Shown here piece after piece: positions 23,870-30,996 of a stretch of DNA of 38,505 nucleotides. Origin of the DNA: Peptococcaceae bacterium (GTDB lineage Bacteria > Bacillota > Peptococcia > Peptococcales > Peptococcaceae); the NCBI GenBank assembly GCA_019420345.1, contig JAHZHI010000042.1, positions 1 to 38,505 of the forward strand, in the 5' to 3' direction. The notes under the pieces were generated by a model that worked only from the letters and a program-made list of their open reading frames with translations, was not told where the DNA came from and made no database searches. Position numbers and translations under genes: made by a program. Each line of letters starts with the position of its first letter. The stretch's first letter is position 1.

Positions 23870-24787
23870 ATGAAAAGCAAAAAATTGATGGCTGGACTGA
23901 CTTGTGCGGCGCTTTTGTTGGCACCGAGTGCTGCTTTAGCAGACAGTACCGATGTACAGTTGATTGTCAATAATGGATATATTGGCAGCAGCGCAGCAGA
24001 AGGACAGCCCTATATTACTGATGCTGGGCGCACGATGATTCCATTGCGCGTGGTGAGTGAATCCTTGGGCTATAACACCGATTGGCAAACGGATGGAAGC
24101 ATTCGTATCACAAGTAAGGATGGCTCTGTGGATGTCACATTGCAAGTTGGAAGTGCTAATTATACGGCCAATGGTCAGGCGGGTACGTTTGATACAGTGC
24201 CAACTTTGAAAGATGACAGAACGTATTTACCAGCACGTGATTTCACTGAATTGTATGGGAGCATTTATTGGGACAATGATACGCGCACGGTCTGGATTTA
24301 TCAGAATGACGAAGTGGATTATCAGGTAATTGGTACAAAACTTCTGCGTGGTAACGCCAATGGCATTCAGGAACTGACTTTGCCAGCAGGCTATACCATT
24401 TGGGGCAATACACAGTCTGATCCAATCGTTGCACAACGTGACATTGATGGTGTGGCTTATCTCGGTATTAAATGCGATTCTGATATTAGCAAGCCAGTGC
24501 CATTGTTCCGAGTGGATGGCACACAGTTGACGTATCTGACAGATGTTTATGCTTCCTCGTCCTTCTATGTGGATGGTAGTACGGTTTATTCTACTGATGG
24601 TACAGGCGCTGGCGGCTGGGATTATGACATCAATCCAAACCGTCTCTATGTGACCACCATTGGCGGCGATACGGAAACCTATACCTTGAATTTCGCAGTC
24701 AACGCTTGCACCCTTGATATGGTTGATGGTCAACTTGTTGCCACCGACAGCGACGGCGTGCAGCATGTGATTGAGTTGGATGCATGA
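23870..24787 (+). CDS. Secreted stalk-domain protein (305 aa)
   Basis: The product has a signal peptide (MKSKKLMAGLTCAALLLAPSAALA, cleavage before DST). A stalk domain first described in copper amine oxidases follows: INAAGRT-type motif DAGRTMIPLRVVSES at about 43-57, DGSIRITSKDGSVDVTLQVGS, and RTYLPARDFTELYG. The roughly 150-residue C-domain repeats short beta elements and ends DGQLVATDSDGVQHVIELDA, a tail shared by all four ~305-aa paralogues. No catalytic motif is seen. GAGGAGAGG precedes the ATG. Its 3' end and terminator are nearly identical in DNA to those of the next gene, showing a recent tandem duplication or gene conversion. The second paralogue follows after 74 bases. Confidence 0.8.
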   Translation: MKSKKLMAGLTCAALLLAPSAALADSTDVQLIVNNGYIGSSAAEGQPYITDAGRTMIPLRVVSESLGYNTDWQTDGSIRITSKDGSVDVTLQVGSANYTANGQAGTFDTVPTLKDDRTYLPARDFTELYGSIYWDNDTRTVWIYQNDEVDYQVIGTKLLRGNANGIQELTLPAGYTIWGNTQSDPIVAQRDIDGVAYLGIKCDSDISKPVPLFRVDGTQLTYLTDVYASSSFYVDGSTVYSTDGTGAGGWDYDINPNRLYVTTIGGDTETYTLNFAVNACTLDMVDGQLVATDSDGVQHVIELDA

Positions 24788-24807
24788 ATGGATAGTTAAA
24801 TAGTAAA

Positions 24808-24834
24808 AAGGCACGATTGCTCAAATCGTGCCTT
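24808..24834 (+). terminator. Terminator between the tandem stalk-domain genes
   Basis: AAGGCACGATT, GCTCA loop, AATCGTGCCTT (perfect 11-bp stem), then CTTATT, a weak T-tract that would allow read-through to the next gene. The same hairpin recurs at 25806. Confidence 0.75.
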
Positions 24835-24861
24835 CTTATTAATATATAAAGGGGAAGAGAC

Positions 24862-25785
24862 ATGATGATCAAAAAAAACTATATAGTTGGATTGATCTGT
24901 GCTGCTTTGCTGGTCTTGCCGACGGCGGCATTTGCAGACAGCACGGATGTCAAACTCATGGTGAACGATGATTATGTTTACTCAGAAGAAGCAGAAGGGC
25001 AACCATATATCAACGATGCTGGGCGCACCATGATTCCGCTGCGCATTGTCAGCGAATCCATGGGCTACGCCACTGGCTGGCAGCCCGATGGCAGCATTCA
25101 CATTACCAGCGCCGATGGCGAGGTGGATGTGACGCTGCAAATTGGCAGCGCTGACTATACGGCAAATGGTCAGGCTGGCACGTTTGAAACGGTGCCAACG
25201 CTGAAAAATGACCGCACGTATCTGCCGGCGCGTGATTTTTCCGAGCTATATGGCAGCATTTACTGGGACAATGATTCTCGTACGGTATGGATTTATGATG
25301 GCACGGACACGATATATTGCATTCTTGGCAACAGTATGCTGCGTGCGACTGGCGATGGCATTACGTCTGTTACCATGCCGGAGGGCGATGAGGTATCCAA
25401 GTTTGGTAAATCGGATTTCATCGTGCAGCAGCGCGTGATTGACGGTGTGGGTTATGTGGCCGTCAATTATCGCATGAATCATAATATGCGGGCTAAATTG
25501 TTCAGAGATGATGGTGACCACATGACAGAGCTTACCACCATCAATGGCTCGTCGTCTTTCTATGTGAAGGACGACACCCTCTATTACACCGACGGAACCA
25601 GCCTTGGCCCTTGGAGCGATGATATCAATCCAAACACGCTCATTGTGAGCAGCCTTGACGGTGAGCAGAAAACGTATTACACCTTGGATTTCGCTGTCAA
25701 TGCCTGCATGCTTGATATGGTCGATGGCCAGCTTGTTGCTACCGACCCAGACGGTGTGCAGCATGTGATTGAGTTGGATGCATGA
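24862..25785 (+). CDS. Secreted stalk-domain protein (307 aa), tandem paralogue
   Basis: This is a close paralogue of the gene just upstream: signal peptide ending PTAAFA-DST, stalk motifs NDAGRTMIPLRIVSESMGYA, DGSIHITSADGEVDVTL and RTYLPARDFSELYGSIYWD, and C-terminal tail DGQLVATDPDGVQHVIELDA. GGGGAAGAG precedes tandem ATGs (24862, 24865). No promoter is visible in the 74-base gap, which is mostly the weak terminator, so expression probably comes by read-through from the upstream LytTR-type promoter. The C-terminal ligand region differs most between the copies, while the stalk and the tail are kept. Function unknown. Confidence 0.8.
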   Translation: MMIKKNYIVGLICAALLVLPTAAFADSTDVKLMVNDDYVYSEEAEGQPYINDAGRTMIPLRIVSESMGYATGWQPDGSIHITSADGEVDVTLQIGSADYTANGQAGTFETVPTLKNDRTYLPARDFSELYGSIYWDNDSRTVWIYDGTDTIYCILGNSMLRATGDGITSVTMPEGDEVSKFGKSDFIVQQRVIDGVGYVAVNYRMNHNMRAKLFRDDGDHMTELTTINGSSSFYVKDDTLYYTDGTSLGPWSDDINPNTLIVSSLDGEQKTYYTLDFAVNACMLDMVDGQLVATDPDGVQHVIELDA

Positions 25786-25805
25786 ATGGATAGATAAATA
25801 GTAAA

Positions 25806-25836
25806 AAGGCACGATTGCTCAAATCGTGCCTTTTAT
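25806..25836 (+). terminator. Terminator after the second stalk-domain gene
   Basis: Same hairpin as at 24808 (AAGGCACGATT, GCTCA, AATCGTGCCTT), here followed by TTATTTAT, a better T-tract. About 30 bases before it are also duplicated. Confidence 0.82.
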
Positions 25837-25902
25837 TTATAATATATAGTATATTTAAATTATTTAATGGTTTTTTTAAAAGAAAAGGAAATATGCCATC
25901 AA

Positions 25903-25929
25903 TGCGGCAGGGTTCTGCCGCACTTTTTT
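25903..25929 (+). terminator. Terminator hairpin directly before a hicB-like gene
   Basis: TGCGGCAG, GGTT loop, CTGCCGCA (perfect 8-bp stem), then C and six T, ending 19 bases before the hicB ATG. It may close upstream transcription or act as an attenuator in the hicB leader. A/T-rich sequence fills 25837-25890. Confidence 0.75.
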
Positions 25930-25948
25930 GCAGGGAGGGTGAAAACTG

Positions 25949-26311
25949 ATGGATGTGTTGGAATACAAGGGCTATGTCACAAAGGTGCATTATGATGCGG
26001 AGGCGCAGGTGTTGTATGGCAAGGTGCAGGGGATTGTGGATGCGGTGAATTATGAGAGCGCAACGATGGACGGTGTGGAAGCGGCGTTTCATGATTCGGT
26101 GGACCGGTATCTGGCGTTTTGCGCAGCGGTGGGGCGGCGGCCCTGCAAGGCGTTCAAGGGGCAGTTCAATGTGCGCATGAAGCCAGCGCTGCACAAGGCC
26201 ATGGCAGCCTGGGCGATGGCACACGAGACGACGCTGAATGCGGCGGTGGAAGAAGCGGTGCGCACGTTTTTAGAACGCGAGCAGGAAAAAGCAGACACTG
26301 AACAGGCGTAG
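25949..26311 (+). CDS. Solo HicB-family protein, copy 1
   Basis: The 120-aa protein has the HicB layout: a degenerate RNase-H-like N-domain (MDVLEYKGYVTKVHYDAEAQ, LYGKVQGIVDAVNYE, DSVDRYLAFC) and a C-terminal ribbon-helix-helix (FNVRMKPALHKAMAAWAM, TTLNAAVEEAVRTFL). HicB normally neutralises the mRNA interferase HicA and represses the operon. No HicA-like gene (about 60-80 aa with GSHH-type motif) was found next to it, so it is a solo antitoxin or a plain regulator. GGGAGGG precedes the ATG. A close paralogue lies at 30109-30486 on the other strand. Confidence 0.82.
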   Translation: MDVLEYKGYVTKVHYDAEAQVLYGKVQGIVDAVNYESATMDGVEAAFHDSVDRYLAFCAAVGRRPCKAFKGQFNVRMKPALHKAMAAWAMAHETTLNAAVEEAVRTFLEREQEKADTEQA

Positions 26312-26388
26312 AATGAGGGGATGGCCTAAGGGGCTTCCAGAGACGAAACAATAAAAACCAGCCGTGGGGCTGTTTTTTTTGTGGACGA

Positions 26389-26790
26389 TTAGCGCCAGGA
26401 GACGTCGATGCCAAACCATTTGAGCAGGTAGTACCAAATGGCTTCGCTGCCAAAGATGACGATGCCATAGAGCACATAGAAGCCGACAAAAACGGCGAGC
26501 AGCAGTTTCCATTTTCTGGCCAGGGCAGCACAGATCATGGCTGCGTAGTAGAGGGCGTAGATGCCGTCTATGCCTAGGATGGTGATGTTAAAGATGGAGA
26601 GCACGAGGCCTTCAAACAAAAACCAGGCTGCAAAAAAGCCTGCCATGATGTAGGCTATTTTGCCGAGGCGTGTTTGCTGCTGCCAGTGTTCGCGACAGTA
26701 GGCGCGGCGCATGTTCCAGCAGGCTGCGATGCGTGTGCGTAAGGTGGCCCGCCGAGGCGGTGGGTCATCTTGCGATGTGTTCCTTTTCAT
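26389..26790 (-). CDS. Membrane protein (133 aa), unknown
   Basis: The frame extends upstream, but the ATG at 26790 has AAAGGAGG before it. The product has a basic, soluble N-terminus (about 45 residues, rich in Arg) followed by three or four hydrophobic helices (IAYIMAGFFAAWFLFEGLVL, GIYALYYAAMICAAL, LLLAVFVGFYVLYGIVIF). The positive-inside rule puts the N-terminus in the cytoplasm. I do not recognise a family. It is read towards hicB copy 1 (convergent). No link to the neighbours is visible. Confidence 0.6.
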   Translation of the reverse strand: MKRNTSQDDPPPRRATLRTRIAACWNMRRAYCREHWQQQTRLGKIAYIMAGFFAAWFLFEGLVLSIFNITILGIDGIYALYYAAMICAALARKWKLLLAVFVGFYVLYGIVIFGSEAIWYYLLKWFGIDVSWR

Positions 26791-26922
26791 AGGTAGACCT
26801 CCTTTGTGATCGGGCGCGTCGCCGCTTGTTCCCCTCAGCAGCGGCACGCTTGTATGCAGTTTATTGTGCGTTTAGTCTAACACAGGAGGGCAGCGGAGAC
26901 AATGTGAAAGCGCAGGCGACGG

Positions 26923-27282
26923 CTACGCACGCTCGGCGGCGGTGGCTTCATGAGTGCACAAGCCTGTGTATTCCTGCCAGAGTGTGACGAGTTTTTCGAG
27001 AACGTCGTCGGGCTGTGACCATGGTTTGCCGGTGTGTTCGCAAAAGAGCGCGGCTACGCCCTGCCTGATGTCCTGGGTGGTCAGGGTGTCGAGTTCCCGC
27101 CAGTGCAGAAACAGGTATTGGTTCAAGGCGTGTTCTTCCTCTGGTTGGATGCGGTATTTGATGAGGGTTGATTGGTAGGTTTCAAGGCCTGCTTTTTCGC
27201 AAAGATCGTCGATCACGTTCATGATCCAGGACAGTTCGGTGAGAATTTCGTTGGTAAAATTTTCTTTTTTTAATCCAGCCAT
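26923..27282 (-). CDS. Hypothetical soluble protein (119 aa)
   Basis: The product is acidic and probably all-helical: KKENFTNEILTELSWIMNVID, then helices such as EEEHALNQYLFLHWRELD and DDVLEKLVTLWQEYTGL. No membrane segment, signal or catalytic motif is visible. AAGGAG lies 8 bases before the ATG at 27282, so translation is likely. It lies downstream of the MntA/HepT pair, separated from it by a terminator, and upstream of the 133-aa membrane protein gene on the same strand. Family not recognised. Confidence 0.6.
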   Translation of the reverse strand: MAGLKKENFTNEILTELSWIMNVIDDLCEKAGLETYQSTLIKYRIQPEEEHALNQYLFLHWRELDTLTTQDIRQGVAALFCEHTGKPWSQPDDVLEKLVTLWQEYTGLCTHEATAAERA

Positions 27283-27312
27283 GGTGATTGCTCCTTTTTG
27301 GTCTTCTTATAA

Positions 27313-27345
27313 AATAAAGGCACGATGCGTGGTCGTGCCTTTATT
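27313..27345 (-). terminator. Bidirectional-looking terminator after hepT
   Basis: AATAAAGGCACGA, 7-base loop, TCGTGCCTTTATT (perfect 13-bp stem). The core GGCACGA/TCGTGCC is the same as in the terminators at 24808 and 25806. It follows the minus-strand mntA-hepT pair. Confidence 0.75.
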
Positions 27346-27393
27346 GTGTTGAACAGTCTGTTGCTGTCGTTTTAGGTGTGAAGGGATGCGGTT

Positions 27394-27804
27394 TTATACC
27401 CAGGTGTCTTGAACTTCATCCAATTTTTTGCGAAGCTGCTGTTCCAATGCAAGGAAGGCAGGGATGAAGCTGTCGCGAATCAGCAAAAGCAGATCATCAA
27501 TCTGCGCCTCGTCATAAATGTGTGCTGCGGTATCGCGTTTTTTTAATATGGTGAGCCAAACGGCGGCGTCGTCAAGAAACCCTACTTTGTAACCAAGCTG
27601 CAGGATTTCTCGGGGTGATCCTGTGTCTGCGCCTTGGACGCCGTGTTCTCTCAGCACAGCCTGCAGTGCTTTCCAGGCCAGCTCAAATGTTAAATTAAAC
27701 TGCCCGATCACACCCATTCGGTAGATGTCGTTGTCGTTTGCAAATTCAAAATTGGCTTCTTTCAATATATGAAGGCAGTTTGAGAAATTATCGAGTTTTT
27801 TCAT
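27394..27804 (-). CDS. hepT: HepT-like HEPN toxin (nucleotidyltransferase substrate-binding family)
   Basis: The 136-aa helical protein matches the HI0074/HepT family. The N-terminal ANDNDIYRMGVIGQFNLTFELAWKAL segment is typical, and the HEPN active-site motif RX4HXY is present as RDTAAHIY (R-x4-H-x-Y). HepT is an RNase toxin silenced when its partner MntA AMPylates the motif Tyr. Its ATG at 27804 overlaps the 3' end of mntA by 17 bases, so the two are translated together. The predicted target tyrosine is present, suggesting a working switch. Confidence 0.88.
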   Translation of the reverse strand: MKKLDNFSNCLHILKEANFEFANDNDIYRMGVIGQFNLTFELAWKALQAVLREHGVQGADTGSPREILQLGYKVGFLDDAAVWLTILKKRDTAAHIYDEAQIDDLLLLIRDSFIPAFLALEQQLRKKLDEVQDTWV

Positions 27805-28081
27805 AGAGCATGACCCCGTCTCTTTCGATTTCTTTTTTTAGTTCATCAGAAATGGTATCGTTGAGTGCCACGATGTCGAATGTCAGGAGAGAGTGGCTAT
27901 TTTCTTTAATGTCCCAGTAAAAGCCGTCAAAATCTCCGCCAGCGATGGCAAGATCAATGTCACTTCTTTCTGTATGCGTGCCTTTTGCGCGCGAACCGAA
28001 AAGGATCACGGCCTCGATATGGTGCTTATGTGCAAAGGCTACAATTTCTCTCAAGAGCCTGTCTGGGATAGGTTGGTTCAT
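27788..28081 (-). CDS. mntA: MntA-like minimal nucleotidyltransferase antitoxin
   Basis: The 97-aa protein has the minimal nucleotidyltransferase signature GS-x10-D-x-D (GSRAKGTHTERSDID) with a third acidic residue in LLTFDIVAL. In MntA/HepT systems this enzyme transfers AMP to the toxin. The open frame starts with TTG at 28087, but the ATG at 28081 has GGGAGGCG nine bases upstream and is preferred. It is read from its own promoter and overlaps hepT. Such pairs have been linked to plasmid maintenance and defence; chromosomal roles are often unclear. Confidence 0.88.
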   Translation of the reverse strand: MNQPIPDRLLREIVAFAHKHHIEAVILFGSRAKGTHTERSDIDLAIAGGDFDGFYWDIKENSHSLLTFDIVALNDTISDELKKEIERDGVMLYEKTR

Positions 28082-28151
28082 ACGCAATCGCCTCCCGCTT
28101 TATCGATCGCAGCTGTTCATTGGATATTCTGCAGCAAGTATTCTTTGTTTT

Positions 28152-28180
28152 ATGATAGATGAAATGGCTGGAAACAGCAA
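28152..28180 (-). promoter_or_regulatory. Promoter of mntA-hepT
   Basis: On the minus strand TTGCTG (28180-28175), a 17-base spacer and TATCAT (28157-28152), about 70 bases upstream of the mntA ATG. Confidence 0.6.
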
Positions 28181-28235
28181 GGTGATCGTATAAAAATGTG
28201 TGTGCTGATTCATTTTTCAGCATCATTATGAAAAG

Positions 28236-28283
28236 AAAAGGTGCTGCCGCACAAATGATGTCGTTTGTGTGGCAGCACCTTTT
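28236..28283 (-). terminator. Long terminator hairpin after stalk-domain gene 28332
   Basis: Arms 28236-28255 and 28264-28283 pair over 20 bp with one G-U, around an 8-base loop. The ends are A4 and T4, so it can work on both strands. It follows the minus-strand stalk-domain gene. The rest of the gap from 28082 to 28331 holds only the mntA promoter. Confidence 0.88.
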
Positions 28284-28331
28284 TGTTTTATGCTGGCTCA
28301 GTTTTGCTGATGATTCAGCTTGTGGGTGTCA

Positions 28332-29249
28332 TTATGCGTCAAGATCGATCACATGCTGCACGCCGTCGCTGTCAGTGGCGATGAGCTGACCATCCACCAT
28401 ATCAAGGGTGCAGGTATTGACGGCGAAATCCAGGGTGTAGGTTTTGGTGTCGCCGCCGATGGTGGTGACACGGAGGACGTTTGGCTGGATGATGTCGCTC
28501 CAAGGGCCGGCGTTGGTGCCAGTGGTGTGGTAGAGGGTGTCGCCGTCCACATAGAAGGACGAGGTGCCGTTGATGGTGGCGATTTTTGTCATATGGTCGC
28601 CGTCATCTCGGAACAGCGGGCACTGTTGGCTGTGATTGTTGTTGTAGTTGATGGCGACATAGCCCACGCCGTTGATGACGCGCTGCTGCATGATAACATC
28701 TGATTTGCCAAAGATGGATACCTCGCTGCCTTCCGGCATGGCAACAGACGTGATGCCATCAGCCGTGGCGCGCAGCAGGCTGTTGCCGAGCACGCAATAG
28801 GTTGGCGCATCGCCGTTATAAATCCACACGGTGCGGGAATCATTGTCCCAGTAAATTTGGCCGTAGAGCTCGGTAAAATCGCGGGCTGGCAGGTAGGTGC
28901 GGTCATTTTTCAAGGTTGGCAGGGTTTCGAATGTTCCCGCTTGGCCGTTGGCAGTGTAATTGGCGCTGCCCACCTGCAAGGTGACGTCTACGGTGCCGTC
29001 GGCGTTGGTGATGTGAATGCTGCCGTCAGGCTGCCAGTCGGTGGCATAGCCCATGGATTCACTGACGATGCGCAGCGGAATCATCGTGCGGCCGGCGTCG
29101 TTGATGTAAGGCTGGCCGGTGGTTTCATCGGCTGAAATAGTCGCATCACCAACCATCAGGCTGACATCGGTGCTGTCGGCCAGGGCGGTGGTTGGCAGTG
29201 CCATAAGGGCGGCACAGGTGATGGCGGTGATATATTTTCGTGTGTTCAT
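28332..29249 (-). CDS. Secreted stalk-domain protein (305 aa)
   Basis: The frame extends far upstream, over the lipoprotein gene, but the ATG at 29249 has AAAGGAGAG before it and starts a signal peptide (MNTRKYITAITCAALMALPTTALA, cleavage before DST). The stalk domain shows NDAGRTMIPLRIVSESMGYA, HITNADGTVDVTLQVGS and RTYLPARDFTELYGQIYWD. The C-domain (TYCVLGNSLLRATADGITSV) is closest to that of gene 24862, and the tail is DGQLIATDSDGVQHVIDLDA. It starts 28 bases after the lipoprotein gene and is probably co-transcribed with it. It faces the two plus-strand paralogues in inverted orientation. Confidence 0.8.
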   Translation of the reverse strand: MNTRKYITAITCAALMALPTTALADSTDVSLMVGDATISADETTGQPYINDAGRTMIPLRIVSESMGYATDWQPDGSIHITNADGTVDVTLQVGSANYTANGQAGTFETLPTLKNDRTYLPARDFTELYGQIYWDNDSRTVWIYNGDAPTYCVLGNSLLRATADGITSVAMPEGSEVSIFGKSDVIMQQRVINGVGYVAINYNNNHSQQCPLFRDDGDHMTKIATINGTSSFYVDGDTLYHTTGTNAGPWSDIIQPNVLRVTTIGGDTKTYTLDFAVNTCTLDMVDGQLIATDSDGVQHVIDLDA

Positions 29250-29277
29250 GATGTTTTCTCTCCTTTTGTTCATGATT

Positions 29278-29982
29278 TTAATCTCGGACTTTATGAATAT
29301 CGGCGTCGAGATCGTCTTTCCAGTAGTAGAAGAAATCGTGGTCGTTTTCATAGTCGCTGCGTTTAAGCTGACTGTAGGCGTAGGTGGTGCGCCAGGCTGC
29401 CGGGTCGTCGTTGGCGGCGAGGTCTTGCAGGACTTTGTCGCCGCCGCGGCCTGTGTCAACGATGTTGTTGATGAGTTCCCAGTCGCGCCCATTTTTGACG
29501 AAGATGTAGCCTTCGTGGTTTTGAGCCAGCACGTCGTTGGTGTCAGGGTTTTTCATTTCAAAGGAAACGATGACTTTGGCGGTGTCATCTTTAAGGTCGA
29601 AGGTGTCGTAGCGCAGATAAGGCGCGGCTTTGGAAAAATTTTGGTCTCTGTAGGTGAGAGCGATGTATTGAATACGGGCGTCCAGCTCGGCTTCCAGGTC
29701 GGGCTCGCTGTCGCTGATCCCATCACCATCAACGACGCCGATGTAGCCGTTGTATGGGCGGTTAAAGATGGTGAGCACATAGCTTTCTACCTCATCGGTG
29801 ACTTTTTTCGCGTCGTCGGCTTGAGCCTTGTCCACCTGAACAGCGCTTCGGTCGACATAAAAGTTAAAGCCGTCGCTGCCGCTGATTTTTGTGTAGTTTG
29901 CATCGCTGGTGTCCGTGCTGCAGCCGCAAAGCGTCAGCCCAAGGCTGAGCAGCAGCACCATAGGCAGAAGTCGTTTTAGCAT
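29278..29982 (-). CDS. Lipoprotein (234 aa), unknown function
   Basis: The N-terminus MLKRLLPMVLLLSLGLTLCGC has a lipobox (LCGC), so Cys21 should be lipidated and the protein held on the outer face of the cytoplasmic membrane. The mature part is acidic, with segments such as GFNFYVDRSAVQVDKAQADD, YVLTIFNRPYNGYIGVVDGD and AKVIVSFEMKNPDTNDV. It resembles stress- or stalk-associated lipoproteins with cystatin/NTF2-like folds only in general shape; I do not recognise the family. AAAGGGATG-type SD precedes the ATG at 29982. It is first in an operon with the stalk-domain gene at 28332. Confidence 0.7.
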   Translation of the reverse strand: MLKRLLPMVLLLSLGLTLCGCSTDTSDANYTKISGSDGFNFYVDRSAVQVDKAQADDAKKVTDEVESYVLTIFNRPYNGYIGVVDGDGISDSEPDLEAELDARIQYIALTYRDQNFSKAAPYLRYDTFDLKDDTAKVIVSFEMKNPDTNDVLAQNHEGYIFVKNGRDWELINNIVDTGRGGDKVLQDLAANDDPAAWRTTYAYSQLKRSDYENDHDFFYYWKDDLDADIHKVRD

Positions 29983-30050
29983 GATGGATCATCCCTTTCT
30001 GTGGTTTGTGCATCGCACAAAACCGTCCCCTCGTTGTATTGATTTGGTTT

Positions 30051-30116
30051 ATTATAAACGATTGGGATGCCATTTTTGCTAATTGTTCATAAATGATTTC
30101 TTAATTTTTTATGAAC
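30051..30116 (-). promoter_or_regulatory. Candidate promoter of the lipoprotein operon with inverted repeat upstream
   Basis: The minus strand has TATAAT (30056-30051) about 70 bases before the lipoprotein ATG. A perfect 9-bp inverted repeat GTTCATAAA/TTTATGAAC (30085-30093 and 30108-30116) lies 29 bases upstream and overlaps the hicB copy 2 stop codon. A weak LytTR-like element (ATCATTTATG from 30097 down) sits 41 bases from the -10, but no convincing partner repeat is seen. Confidence 0.35.
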
Positions 30117-30486
30117 AGGCTGTTGGCGCTGTGGGGATGCTGGCCGTTGTTTCATTTTCTGCCAGGAAGGTGCGCACGGCTTCTTCCATGGCGGCGTTTA
30201 AGGTGATGTCGTGTTCCATTGCCCACACGGCCATGGCTTTGTGCATGGCTGGTTTCATGCGCACATTGAACTGGCCTTTGAAGGCCTTGCAAGGGCGGCG
30301 TTTCACCGCTGCGCAAAACGCCAGATAACGGTCCACCGAATCATGAAATGCTGCTTCGACGCCGTCTATGGTGTCGCTTTCGTAATTCACAGCATCGACA
30401 ATGCCCTGCACCTTGCCGTAAAGTTTCTTCGTTGTTACATCGTAGTGTACTTTGGTGACATAGCCTTTGTATTCCAGAACATCCAT
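30109..30486 (-). CDS. Solo HicB-family protein, copy 2
   Basis: The 125-aa protein is a close paralogue of the one at 25949. It starts MDVLEYKGYVTKVHYD, shares VQGIVDAVNYES, DSVDRYLAFCAAV and RRPCKAFKGQFNVRMKPA, and differs mainly in the extreme C-terminus (ENETTASIPTAPTACS). The C-terminal ribbon-helix-helix is intact. The ATG at 30486 has AAAGGAGG before it; the open frame runs upstream without support. A 6-bp hairpin (30512-30517 with 30528-30533) lies in its leader, in the same place as the terminator hairpin before copy 1. No HicA partner is adjacent. Confidence 0.82.
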   Translation of the reverse strand: MDVLEYKGYVTKVHYDVTTKKLYGKVQGIVDAVNYESDTIDGVEAAFHDSVDRYLAFCAAVKRRPCKAFKGQFNVRMKPAMHKAMAVWAMEHDITLNAAMEEAVRTFLAENETTASIPTAPTACS

Positions 30487-30568
30487 GGTTCGTCCTCCTT
30501 TTTTCAAAATGACGCAGCAGATGGTGGCTGCGTTTGGTGATTGTAGTATGTCAGCACTAGGGATGACG

Positions 30569-30958
30569 TTATTTTTTTTGTACCCATATTCCATAAAAAT
30601 GACCGCGTTTCTTCTCAGGGTCTTCCACTTTTTTGAGGATGCGTCTGCCGAACAGTAAAGTGATGATTCCCCAGCCAATTAAGAAACTGAGCAGGCAGAG
30701 AATAAAACTAAGACCTACGGCAAATCGCAGCACTAAAAAACAGATCACGCACCAGATGAATACGATTAGAAGGACAATCTGTGCCTTTCTAATGTCACGT
30801 GGCTGGGCATTCTCTTTGAGACATTTATCCAGGCAGATTAAGCGGTCAATGTAGAAGGTTGCAAGGTAGATTACGGCAAGAATAGAAAGTCCGGCGTTCC
30901 AGCTTTGGTTATTGTAGTAGGTCATGGCATTTTGCCATATCGTTTGAAGAAATTCCAT
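30569..30958 (-). CDS. Membrane protein (129 aa), unknown
   Basis: The product has about three hydrophobic helices (LSILAVIYLATFYI, AQIVLLIVFIWCVICFLVL, LSFILCLLSFLIGWGIITLLF), a polar loop (DKCLKENAQPRDIRK) and a basic tail (KKVEDPEKKRGHFYGIWVQKK). AAAGGAGG lies 9 bases before the ATG at 30958. It begins 38 bases after the stalk-domain gene at 30997, on the same strand, and no terminator is seen between, so it probably belongs to that LytTR-type transcription unit. Family not recognised. Confidence 0.62.
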   Translation of the reverse strand: MEFLQTIWQNAMTYYNNQSWNAGLSILAVIYLATFYIDRLICLDKCLKENAQPRDIRKAQIVLLIVFIWCVICFLVLRFAVGLSFILCLLSFLIGWGIITLLFGRRILKKVEDPEKKRGHFYGIWVQKK

Positions 30959-30996
30959 AAGCGCCCTCCTTTGACAGTGGGGGTGTTGGTTGTTGC

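Noticed and set aside
28026..28226. A 66-codon minus-strand frame upstream of and overlapping mntA
   Set aside because: It overlaps mntA and its promoter, has no good ribosome binding site, and its translation has no family resemblance.
30085..30116. The 9-bp inverted repeat as the terminator of hicB copy 2
   Set aside because: No T-tract follows on the minus strand and the stem overlaps the stop codon; kept only as a possible operator.
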